DNA of 6,809 nucleotides from Nitrososphaerales archaeon TH5888 (GTDB taxonomy: Archaea; Thermoproteota; Nitrososphaeria; Nitrososphaerales; Nitrososphaeraceae): assembly GCA_014523595.1 (NCBI GenBank), contig JAATVN010000038.1, positions 1-6,809 of the forward strand. The letters are read 5' to 3'. The position numbers and the translations under genes are program-made. Each line of letters starts with the position of its first letter. The first letter of the stretch is position 1. The notes beneath the pieces were generated by a model. That model did no database searches. It was not told where the DNA came from and worked only from the letters and a program-made list of their open reading frames with translations. Positions 1 through 5,352 of this stretch are shown here, in pieces.

Positions 1-11
1 GAGTAGTATAG

Positions 12-165
12 AGTATTAAAATTTGCTTACAACTCGATTACTTACTATCTGATCAGTATCTTCAATGCGTAGAAAACGAGGCGGTCAAAGTATTAAGAAG
101 AACATGAAGATTCAGATATTCAAGCAGAATTAGAAAAAGGCATAGCAAGTGAAAAAGGTTTGTGA
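12..165 (+). pseudogene. Possible remnant of a gene 3' end, frameshifted
   Basis: Two short open stretches in different plus-strand frames look more coding-like than random AT-rich DNA. The first (12-107) reads ...DYLLSDQYLQCVENEAVKV... to a TGA. The second (97-165) reads ...HEDSDIQAELEKGIASEKGL to a TGA. Splicing them near position 100 would give one charged helical C-terminus. No start codon lies in frame upstream and the product is not recognised. The call rests only on residue composition, so it could be chance. Confidence 0.2.
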
Positions 166-208
166 ATATTTTATATGAATTTAATCACAGTAAACTAGAT
201 TATCAATT

Positions 209-214
209 AAAAAA
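209..214 (-). terminator. T-run terminator after the 222-410 reading frame
   Basis: On the minus strand a T6 run follows the TAA at 222-224 by about eight bases. Archaeal transcription commonly ends at such U-rich tracts without a hairpin. Its position supports the view that transcription of the membrane-protein locus continues past the TGA at 391-393 and ends only after the downstream frame. Confidence 0.4.
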
Positions 215-221
215 CTAGCAG

Positions 222-410
222 TTAAGGCGCACAGCGTTCATGACTTGCATTAAATGCGACTTCCTCCACCAGGCGCATTAGGATTAATAGATCCTTTTGC
301 TTCTGCATTTTGAGGCGATGTAAACAAATTATCGCGAGAAGTCCGGCAAGTCCGAATACTGCAATTGTGGCAATTGCAGTTCGTATAGTTTCAATCCATG
401 TACTGTAGAT
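222..410 (-). CDS. Out-of-frame continuation encoding a second transmembrane helix
   Basis: This is a 62-codon minus-strand open stretch that opens at 410 and stops at TAA 222-224. It has no ATG, GTG or TTG at its beginning. It encodes WIETIRTAIATIAVFGLAG and then LLAIICLHRL, a clear transmembrane helix (residues about 11-30). A basic segment (HRLKMQKQK) and a short amphipathic, partly acidic tail ending in HERCAP follow. It overlaps the end of the 391-990 gene. An ATT codon at 395-393 overlaps that gene's TGA by one base and is a possible non-canonical coupled start. The basic residues after the helix fit an outside-to-inside orientation, which is what a second pass of the upstream protein would need. 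I infer either a frameshifted or programmed extension of that protein or a coupled small membrane protein. The function is not recognised. Confidence 0.45.
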   Translation of the reverse strand: MYSTWIETIRTAIATIAVFGLAGLLAIICLHRLKMQKQKDLLILMRLVEEVAFNASHERCAP

Positions 411-990
411 TCATGAATCGATTGCAAAGTTCCTCATCATGAACACGGTTGATGCAATATTCATCTATTGATGTGTTTCCACTGCGAAGATCTGCCAAGG
501 ATTGGTTCCAAGCTGCGTTAAAGTTCTCAATTTTATATGATTGGTTAGTTAATTGAATCTGTGAATAAAGCAAAAAGCCACCCAATACTATTGCCACTAT
601 AACTAACGTTGTTACTATGGGCTTGCGTGCTAGCATATTAATAGCGACTCTACCTTTTTCAATTATCTTTGGATTATCTTTATACCGCTTAACCGCGGGA
701 GGCTCACGTTCTACTATTCTTTCGGCCGGCATGGTATCGGCAGACCTCTCGTCTTGGTCAACTTTCGTTGCCTCTTCTCGAAGGTTTTCCTCTGCTTCTC
801 GAAGGTTTTCTGCCGTGTCTGTAGTATGCGGTTTGTCTTCTCCTGCTCCGATATCTACTTTATCCGCTGCTTCTCGAAGGTTTTCTGCCGTGTCTGTAGT
901 ATGCGGTTTGTCTTCTCCTGCTCCGATATCTACTTTATCTTTCTGCCATTTTTTAATCCACTTTTTGATTTTATTCACGTCTTCTGCCAT
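391..990 (-). CDS. Membrane protein with 25-residue tandem duplication
   Basis: The protein has 199 residues from the ATG at 990. A TTG seven codons upstream is also in frame, but a TATA-like box about 25 nt before the ATG favours the ATG with a leaderless mRNA. The N-terminal part (1-122) is highly charged and hydrophilic. It contains a basic Trp/Lys helix (KKWIKKWQKDK) and two 25-residue copies (19-43 and 44-68) of a unit beginning KVDIGAGEDKPHTTDT and ending in ENLREA. A further short ENLREE copy and a coiled-coil-like stretch follow. One transmembrane helix lies at about 125-143 (IVTTLVIVAIVLGGFLL). The outer part of about 55 residues has NxS/T sequons and two cysteines (179 and 189), which could pair. 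The positive-inside rule puts the N-terminus in the cytoplasm. I recognise no family. The stop is followed at once by another coding-like frame with a second membrane helix, so this may be the first part of a broken longer gene. Confidence 0.7.
   Translation of the reverse strand: MAEDVNKIKKWIKKWQKDKVDIGAGEDKPHTTDTAENLREAADKVDIGAGEDKPHTTDTAENLREAEENLREEATKVDQDERSADTMPAERIVEREPPAVKRYKDNPKIIEKGRVAINMLARKPIVTTLVIVAIVLGGFLLYSQIQLTNQSYKIENFNAAWNQSLADLRSGNTSIDEYCINRVHDEELCNRFMNLQYMD
792..939 (-). repeat. 75-bp tandem duplication inside the membrane-protein gene
   Basis: Bases 792-864 and 867-939 are identical over 73 consecutive positions at a period of 75. The unit is a multiple of three and so adds 25 residues in frame. 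A nested 21-bp period copy of the ENLREA segment occurs at 774-789 versus 795-810. Complete identity, including synonymous positions, indicates a recent duplication, ongoing homogenisation or an assembly effect. Confidence 0.95.
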
Positions 991-1010
991 TGCTATATGA
1001 GTGATCAACA

Positions 1011-1019
1011 AATATTAAG
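1011..1019 (-). promoter_or_regulatory. TATA-like box of the repeat membrane-protein gene
   Basis: On the minus strand the bases read CTTAATATT, centred about 25 nt upstream of the ATG at 990. That spacing would place transcription start at the ATG itself, giving a leaderless mRNA. It argues for the ATG over the upstream in-frame TTG at 1011, which lies inside the box. Confidence 0.45.
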
Positions 1020-1379
1020 AGTATGTAATGATTTAGTGGGCTTTGTGGGAATTCTTCACAATTGAAGGTTTGAGAAAGTTGGTGAAAATTCTATTTTTTG
1101 TATAAAGTTGAAACTTAAGCGGTAAGTCAGGAAAAACGACACATAAATAGCACTAATATTGACATACATTTGCTAAAATCAACACTGCCTTAAAATATTC
1201 AAGATTGGACAGAATTACGAGTTAGAACTGCAAGTTAGAATACATCGGAACTATACGCCAATGGGATTAGAGCCGTACGCGATGACGGACGAAAATAATC
1301 CGATCAGCGAACGAACATGACGGCATTACGCCAACGTGTAAGTTACTTATCACAATAAAATATAACATAATTTAAACAC

Positions 1380-1413
1380 GTGGGACTGCATTCCTGGATA
1401 GAAGATATCCCAC
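1380..1413. repeat. 6-bp perfect inverted repeat in a GC-richer island
   Basis: GTGGGA and TCCCAC are separated by 22 nt. An inner TTC/GAA pairing could extend the hairpin. The location in a GC-enriched patch of an AT-rich gap makes a structured RNA possible, but a stem this short can arise by chance. Confidence 0.35.
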
Positions 1414-1471
1414 CCGACGGAACTCTACACAATCCCGCAAGTAATACAATACATTAAATTATAAACGACTT

Positions 1472-1510
1472 ACTGGTGGAACAAGTTAGAATCCCATGAA
1501 TCCCACCAGT
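1472..1510. repeat. 8-bp perfect inverted repeat enclosing a small-ORF start
   Basis: ACTGGTGG (1472-1479) is exactly complementary to CCACCAGT (1503-1510), with a 23-nt loop. The ATG of the 40-residue ORF (1496-1498) lies in the loop. An overlapping direct repeat GAATCCCA occurs at 1489 and 1498. The hairpin could control access to the start codon, or could be a protein-binding site in DNA. Confidence 0.45.
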
Positions 1511-1618
1511 GAATTTGATGGTGTTACTTTAGTTTGTTCAGGACAACAAATTATAAAATTTAAAACTGGCGGGGAGTACGCTAAAGAGTTAACACTAGAT
1601 AAAGAACAAACAAGTTAA
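1496..1618 (+). CDS. Small hypothetical protein, 40 residues
   Basis: The ORF runs from ATG to TAA and the product reads MNPTSEFDGVTLVCSGQQ followed by IIKFKTGGEYAKELTLDKE and a short polar end. The alternating hydrophobic pattern suggests beta strands, and there is one cysteine. There is no signal peptide or membrane segment. An AT-rich TATA-like stretch (about 1453-1465, ATTAAATTATAAA) would put transcription start some 12 nt upstream of the ATG. The start codon sits in the loop of an 8-bp inverted repeat. The family is not recognised. It could be a genuine small protein, a fragment of a decayed gene or a chance ORF. Confidence 0.35.
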   Translation: MNPTSEFDGVTLVCSGQQIIKFKTGGEYAKELTLDKEQTS

Positions 1619-1668
1619 GATGATTTATTGGACGCCTTCCCTATCTTTGAACGGTTATAACATTAAAT

Positions 1669-1674
1669 AAAAAA
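1669..1674 (-). terminator. T-run terminator of the secreted Met/His-rich gene
   Basis: On the minus strand a T6 run (ATTTTTTATTT context) occurs about 40 nt after the TAG ending the 1713-2300 gene. It fits a U-tract archaeal terminator. No hairpin is needed or seen. Confidence 0.4.
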
Positions 1675-1712
1675 TATTGGGTCGTAACTTAGAATAGCAA
1701 ATACTCTTCAGT

Positions 1713-2300
1713 CTACTTCTTTACTTCTAACAGTTTTTCTATTGTACCAAATATTGGTGTATTCCCAAAGTGGTTTTGTATCTTGGTTGGATCTACCCAT
1801 ATACTTACGGCATTGTTATCCATCGCTTTTATACTGAGTGGGACATCATGTACTGGTCCTTGTCTCATGGTTATAGTAGCAGTTCCATTAAATACTGTTG
1901 TCGAGTTATTTGGCATTGACATATTTGTAAGTGTAAAGTTATAGATCCTGTGATCATGCATAGCAGATCCATTTGTCATTACCATATTAAATTTGGAATT
2001 CAATGTTGCATTTGGAAGACTACCTGTTGCGGCTCCATCTTGTGTTTTATTATTCATTGATAGACTGCCTTTGTAAAGACCTGAAACTATCCATATAGGG
2101 TTACCATTTTCATCATTTTGTAAACTTGCGATGGTTCCAAATGCATACGATCCTGGTTTCATCATCATATTGTCATGGTGAGAATATCCTTGTTTTTGTT
2201 GCGAATATTGATTTCCCATGACGCTGCTTTCTATCACTCCTGATAGCAGTAAGGCTGCAGAGGCAATGAATAATACTGAGAGTAGTTTTGTTTGCATCAT
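1713..2300 (-). CDS. Secreted Met/His-rich hypothetical protein
   Basis: The protein has 195 residues. The gene begins with two consecutive ATG codons, and either could be used. Residues 1-28 form a Sec-type signal peptide (KLLSVLFIASAALLLSG). There is no lipobox cysteine and no cysteine anywhere. Just after it comes a His/Met cluster (SHHDNMMMK, 40-48), with MHDH further on at 114-117. The mature part carries about eight NxS/T sequons, consistent with an exported, N-glycosylated archaeal protein. The region 140-186, with TMRQGPVHDVPLSIK, WVDPTKIQNHFG and TPIFGTI, looks like the conserved core of a secreted family I associate with Nitrososphaerota; this is from memory and was not searched. 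The function is unknown. The Met/His pattern could suggest metal, perhaps copper, contact, but this is only inference. The gene stands alone with its own promoter. Confidence 0.8.
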   Translation of the reverse strand: MMQTKLLSVLFIASAALLLSGVIESSVMGNQYSQQKQGYSHHDNMMMKPGSYAFGTIASLQNDENGNPIWIVSGLYKGSLSMNNKTQDGAATGSLPNATLNSKFNMVMTNGSAMHDHRIYNFTLTNMSMPNNSTTVFNGTATITMRQGPVHDVPLSIKAMDNNAVSIWVDPTKIQNHFGNTPIFGTIEKLLEVKK

Positions 2301-2325
2301 TGTAGTTAGTGACTAGCTAAACTTC

Positions 2326-2334
2326 ATTTTAAAG
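2326..2334 (-). promoter_or_regulatory. TATA box of the secreted Met/His-rich gene
   Basis: The minus strand reads CTTTAAAAT, close to the archaeal box, centred about 30 nt before the first ATG. This predicts a leader of only a few bases. No ribosome-binding sequence is present, as expected for a nearly leaderless transcript. Confidence 0.5.
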
Positions 2335-2448
2335 TTATCATATCGACACATAAACATAACAACAAGAAGGAGCATTAAAGTCGATTTACGCTTGTAACAC
2401 GAAAAACTACACGATACATTTAGTAAACGTTTGTTAAATTATGAAGCA

Positions 2449-2719
2449 ATGCCTTATGTGTATATAGCAGGGATAGTTTCTGCGTCGAAGATAGAAAATA
2501 TAGAGTCTACTGATTCTTTTCGTTCGCTATTATGTCTAATTGTTTGTAATGCTCAAATATAATCGACATCAGGATTGGAGTTTCACTTAGCCAGAACTTC
2601 AGTGCATTTTTTCTAATGATCAGGAACAAGCAATAGAGGAGGCATTCAATACATACCTAAAAGCCAAAATAACAGAAATGGATACTAAGTTCCCTTTAGC
2701 ACCTTTAGATACCAAATAA
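2449..2719 (+). pseudogene. Small gene broken by apparent frameshifts
   Basis: Three coding-like segments lie end to end on the plus strand in different frames. The first runs 2449-2562 from an ATG (MPYVYIAGIVSASKIENIES...). The second spans about 2550-2612 (NIIDIRIGVSLSQNFSAFF). The third spans about 2612-2719 (SNDQEQAIEEAFNTYLKAK... to ...FPLAPLDTK and TAA). Segments two and three join at a T6 run (2607-2612), where one extra T would restore the frame. The first joins the second by another shift near 2550. A joined product would be about 88 residues, with a helical, acidic C-terminus. A T8 terminator follows the stop directly, which supports a once-real gene. The family is not recognised. 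Sequencing error, slippage recoding or decay are all possible. Confidence 0.4.
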
Positions 2720-2727
2720 TTTTTTTT
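2720..2727 (+). terminator. T8 terminator after the broken small gene
   Basis: A run of eight T starts immediately after the TAA at 2717-2719. This is a strong archaeal U-tract terminator. It insulates the downstream ferritin gene from read-through and marks the upstream frame as a transcribed unit. Confidence 0.6.
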
Positions 2728-2818
2728 ACTTGCATATTATTAATATCACTAGCGATAATCAGGTTTATACAAAGCAAATAGACAAATTTGTTCACAAATT
2801 AGTTTTAATTCAAACTTG

Positions 2819-2835
2819 GGAAATTCAATAATTCC
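2819..2835. promoter_or_regulatory. Imperfect palindrome upstream of the ferritin TATA box
   Basis: The sequence GGAAATTCAATAATTCC has matching GGAA/TTCC ends and AATT on each side, and ends about 10 bp before the TATA box. That is a usual place for an archaeal regulator to act on TBP/TFB access. No regulator can be named, and in AT-rich DNA such symmetry may be chance. Confidence 0.25.
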
Positions 2836-2844
2836 ATAAGAAGA

Positions 2845-2853
2845 CTTTTATAG
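2845..2853 (+). promoter_or_regulatory. TATA box of the DPSL ferritin gene
   Basis: The box reads CTTTTATAG, preceded by a purine-rich AAGA that can act as a TFB recognition element. Its centre is about 26 nt before the ATG at 2875, so transcription should begin at or next to the start codon. A T-rich stretch sits in place of a ribosome-binding site. This is a good leaderless promoter. Confidence 0.65.
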
Positions 2854-2874
2854 AATATTATCTATTTTTTTGCT

Positions 2875-3465
2875 ATGAGTGATACAAAGGGTAAGGTTCC
2901 AAATATAGTTGCGATTGAGGTCATAAAGAAGAATGGAGTTGATGTTGAAAAATTAAAAGAATTAATAACTAAAGGTGTTGGTGCTGAATTTACTACATAT
3001 TATTATTATACAATTTTAAGGATGCACTGCACTGGACTTGATGGCGAGGGTATAAAGGAAATAGTCGAAGAAGCAAGGATCGAAGACAGAAATCACTTTG
3101 AAGCCATGGTACCAAGGCTGTATGAACTTGGAGGCTCTTTACCAAGAGATATTAGAAAATTTGCTGATCAGGCAGGATGTCCTGATGCCTATCTTCCAGA
3201 AAATTGGGAAAATCTAACCTCCATAATAGAGGTATTACTCGGCGCAGAACAATGTGCAATACGTTCATGGGGTGAAGTATGTGATTTGACCGCTGGAAAA
3301 GATCCCCGTACTTATGATATTGCTCAGAGAATTATGCAAGAAGAAGTAGAACACGAAGCCTGGTTTATTGAGTTGCTCTCCAAGAGACCTTCTGGACACT
3401 TTAGAAGGAGATCTGTTGGGCAATCGCCTCATGTTGGGCAACAAGGCGGGCTCATTCATCTATAA
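2875..3465 (+). CDS. DPSL-type ferritin-like protein (Dps-like, thioferritin)
   Basis: The protein has 196 residues and a four-helix-bundle ferritin pattern. The likely di-iron ligands are E38 in helix A, E70 and/or D71 with H74 in helix B (EDRNH), E125 in helix C (GAEQCAIR), and E157xxH160 in helix D ([10 protein letters not shown], with the residue before it being Q). Cysteines 102 (AGCPDAY) and 127 (EQCAIR) are 25 residues apart, like the thiol pair described near the metal site of archaeal DPSL proteins. C52 and C136 are extra. The C-terminal RPSGHFRRR followed by GQSPHV matches my memory of this family. Members form 12-subunit cages that use peroxide to oxidise and store Fe(II), protecting DNA from oxidative damage in the cytoplasm. 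The promoter is leaderless and the gene is monocistronic with a following T-run. The final GQQGGLIHL tail may be lineage specific. Confidence 0.88.
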   Translation: MSDTKGKVPNIVAIEVIKKNGVDVEKLKELITKGVGAEFTTYYYYTILRMHCTGLDGEGIKEIVEEARIEDRNHFEAMVPRLYELGGSLPRDIRKFADQAGCPDAYLPENWENLTSIIEVLLGAEQCAIRSWGEVCDLTAGKDPRTYDIAQRIMQEEVEHEAWFIELLSKRPSGHFRRRSVGQSPHVGQQGGLIHL

Positions 3466-3474
3466 AATTCTACC

Positions 3475-3487
3475 TTTTTCTTTTTTT
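3475..3487 (+). terminator. T-rich terminator of the ferritin gene
   Basis: A T5-C-T7 tract lies about 10 nt after the TAA of the DPSL gene. It is a typical archaeal U-tract terminator. Confidence 0.6.
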
Positions 3488-3559
3488 GTTCCTCAGACAA
3501 AGGAAATTAATTTCGATCTAGATTTAAAAATCAATTGTAATAATATTAAAACAATAGTA

Positions 3560-3757
3560 CTAATTTATTGCGATGTTTGGGCCCTTTAATCTAGAAGATT
3601 GAATATTGTTGTCAAGATATAATGCAAACCTATTGAACTCCAAAGGGTTTCTCAATGGATATCCTAAATTGGTAATAATACATGATTCTATTATACACGA
3701 CACTTTATCGATATTTATGCGTACCTCTTGATAGCATTTTGTGAAATATCTGTTCAT
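3560..3757 (-). CDS. Small hypothetical protein, 65 residues
   Basis: The ORF starts at ATG 3757 and ends at TAG 3560-3562. The product is soluble-looking, with three cysteines (8, 21, 26), and reads NRYFTKCYQEVRINIDKVSC, then IIESCIITNLGYPLRNPLEF, then FNRFALYLDNN. There is no signal peptide or membrane helix. The residue mix and codon use look natural, and a weak TATA-like AAATAAAG lies about 20-25 nt upstream. It falls between the convergent ferritin and beta-propeller genes and could be a real small gene or a fragment of a larger lost one. No family is recognised. Confidence 0.35.
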   Translation of the reverse strand: MNRYFTKCYQEVRINIDKVSCIIESCIITNLGYPLRNPLEFNRFALYLDNNIQSSRLKGPNIAIN

Positions 3758-3828
3758 CTAAAAGACTTTGAATCTTTATTTGGATTTAGTAACAAGTCTA
3801 GTATTAATATAGAAACAAGAGCATGTTA

Positions 3829-5118
3829 TTATGATGCCTGGCTGATTTGAAATATGCTACCGAGTCCGATTGATACGACATATAGGTTACCGTCGGGACC
3901 CATTTCTAAGTCAGTAATACCTCCAAATCCTTCACCAAACACAATACTACTTACTCCTGGAGAAGATGGTTTTTCTATAACTCTCAATGAGAGTGCTTGT
4001 GGAAGAATTAGGTCCTTTCGATCTGGGCTGAGATCAAAATGGTAAATTCTGCCATTATGAACGTCTCCTACAAACATATCGTTCTCGTATGTAGTTCCAA
4101 GTTCAGTTGATTCCAAAAATTTTACTGCGGTTGGTCCAGCTGTATTTGCCCAAACTAGTTCAGGATCGCTATAGTGTCCCTTTCCATCAAAGTCCAGTAA
4201 ATCAGATTCTGAAAAGGAATCTTCCAATGCTGCCAAACCCTGTACTTGTTGCCATCCACTATTGAACCCAGGCAGAACCAAATTTATTTCATCTCCGTTT
4301 CCAGGCCCATTTTCCGTATTCCACAAATTACCAGATAAAGGATCAAAGTCCATGCCAAAACTATTTCTTATTCCATATGCGTAGTATATTCGCAATGGAA
4401 TAGAATCCCCAAGAATGCCATCGGTGGGTTGTCCTTCTTGCGTTATCCTCAAAATACCAGCTCTACCATCTGGATCAACACCATCCTCGTAATTCTGCGC
4501 CTTAGTCTCCGTGGCTGATCCCTTAAATGAACCATCAACATCTCCAATTGACACATAGAGATTATTGTCCGGGCCAATTATTATGTCACCTCCATTATGT
4601 CGGGGTCCTGGACTGGCAGGCAAATCCATCAAAAGTAACGGATTAGTTAGCACATCACCTGATAGTTCATATCTGTAAACTCTATTCCCAATTGGTTGTT
4701 TTCCAGCCTTATCATCTCCATCTTTCCCATCAATTTCAGTGTAGTAAATGAATACATATGTCGTTGAGCTATCTTTTGAAACGGCTATTCCACACATGCA
4801 TCTTTCAATGGAATTAGCAACATTAACATCAAGGACAGGTTTTGCAAGAACTTTACCATTGACTATCCTTTTTACCATACCAGTATCTTTTTCAAGCACC
4901 AAAATATCTCCTGGTCCAACGAAGGCCATAGTTGTAGGAGTACTTAACCCCCCTGCAATAGTAGCAATTTTCAGGTTTGAATCAAAAAGCTGCGGTTTTC
5001 CTTCTTCTTCAAACTCAGTCTCTGCAAATTCTTCTTGAGCTTTAAGCGAATAATAAGGCATAATGGAAGAAAGGATCAAAATTGAAATAATTGTAAATGC
5101 TATTAAGACACTGACCAA
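3829..5118 (-). CDS. Secreted PQQ-type glucose/sorbosone dehydrogenase-like beta-propeller
   Basis: The protein has 429 residues. The best start is a TTG at 5118, because the frame closes at a TAG ten codons upstream with no ATG or GTG between, and because the TTG keeps a full signal segment (residues 2-26, ending near SLKAQ). A TATA-like box sits about 34 nt upstream. The mature part has the GSDH six-bladed propeller pattern. It includes GPRHNGGDIIIGPDNNLYVS with H174 at the position of the catalytic histidine of soluble glucose dehydrogenase, YGIRNSFGMDFDP (248-260), NTENGPGNGDEINLV (267-281), GFNSGW (284-289), DMFVGDVHNGRIYHF (347-361) and GGITDLEMGPDGNLYV (399-414). It is likely an exported sugar or aldose oxidoreductase using PQQ; substrate and cofactor are not proven. 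Oddly, C107 and C109 (ERCMCGIAV) occupy a place where the family usually has a Gly/Leu-rich turn. Confidence 0.85.
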   Translation of the reverse strand: MVSVLIAFTIISILILSSIMPYYSLKAQEEFAETEFEEEGKPQLFDSNLKIATIAGGLSTPTTMAFVGPGDILVLEKDTGMVKRIVNGKVLAKPVLDVNVANSIERCMCGIAVSKDSSTTYVFIYYTEIDGKDGDDKAGKQPIGNRVYRYELSGDVLTNPLLLMDLPASPGPRHNGGDIIIGPDNNLYVSIGDVDGSFKGSATETKAQNYEDGVDPDGRAGILRITQEGQPTDGILGDSIPLRIYYAYGIRNSFGMDFDPLSGNLWNTENGPGNGDEINLVLPGFNSGWQQVQGLAALEDSFSESDLLDFDGKGHYSDPELVWANTAGPTAVKFLESTELGTTYENDMFVGDVHNGRIYHFDLSPDRKDLILPQALSLRVIEKPSSPGVSSIVFGEGFGGITDLEMGPDGNLYVVSIGLGSIFQISQAS

Positions 5119-5147
5119 GGCTTGGAACGATAATTCACTTGGGATCT

Positions 5148-5156
5148 AATATACAT
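5148..5156 (-). promoter_or_regulatory. TATA-like box of the beta-propeller dehydrogenase gene
   Basis: The minus strand reads ATGTATATT, centred about 34 nt before the TTG start. Transcription would begin about 8 nt upstream of it. This supports the TTG, since the next ATG is at codon 20 and would destroy the signal peptide. Confidence 0.4.
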
Positions 5157-5275
5157 ATCGAAGAATGATTTCTGAGAAAATTATCAAAAGTTACAAGCTT
5201 GCAGAGAGCAATCTAAGTTCATGAAAAAAGACACTAGATTTAGGCTAAACTATCAATAATCACAAAAATAACCAA

Positions 5276-5320
5276 GGTTTTCATAGGCAACAAGAACATC
5301 AGTTCCTAGTTTTCATAAGG
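5276..5320. repeat. Short direct repeat, GTTTTCATA(G)AGG-like, 32 bp apart
   Basis: GGTTTTCATAGG (5276-5287) and AGTTTTCATAAGG (5308-5320) share GTTTTCATA at a spacing of 32 bp, about three helical turns. It lies between the zinc-finger gene's end and the promoter of the dehydrogenase. It may be a paired binding site or chance. The rest of 5119-5352 shows nothing I can support. Confidence 0.25.
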
Positions 5321-5352
5321 TAATTTTTAGCAAATATCGAAGAAACCTTATT

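Larger units (their letters stand above)
1012..1712. other. Gene-poor 700-bp gap with GC-richer islands and inverted repeats
   Basis: No long ORF is present. The flanks are very AT-rich. By eye count, 1251-1340 is about 51% GC, and about 1380-1440 is similar. Short inverted repeats are present: GTGGGA 1380-1385 with TCCCAC 1408-1413, and ACTGGTGG 1472-1479 with CCACCAGT 1503-1510. Several coding-like fragments lie on the plus strand: 1239-1358 with one in-frame TAA, 1261-1320, 1380-1457 and 1496-1618. The gap may hold a structured RNA, micro-ORFs or decayed genes. No tRNA or rRNA signature is visible. Confidence 0.4.

Noticed and set aside
774..939. CRISPR-like array
   Set aside because: The repeat is tandem, in frame and has no unique spacers. 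It is a coding duplication.
617..1065. Plus-strand ORFs rich in Ser/Phe/Cys opposite the membrane-protein gene
   Set aside because: They are antisense shadows. Their repeats come from the tandem duplication, and the minus strand has the sensible topology and promoter.
1251..1345. tRNA or C/D box RNA in the GC-rich island
   Set aside because: There is no T-loop GGTTCGA-type signature and no clear pair of C and D boxes, only a partial ATGACGGA resemblance.
3265..3589. ORFs overlapping the ferritin gene end on both strands
   Set aside because: They overlap a well-supported ferritin frame or its T-rich terminator, and their residue composition is not protein-like.
3854..5038. Plus-strand ORFs inside the beta-propeller dehydrogenase
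   Set aside because: They are antisense to a clearly recognised 429-residue protein and show no family motifs.
5165..5259. Two tiny plus-strand ORFs (19 and 12 residues) overlapping at TCATGA
   Set aside because: They are too short, with no promoter or conserved pattern visible.
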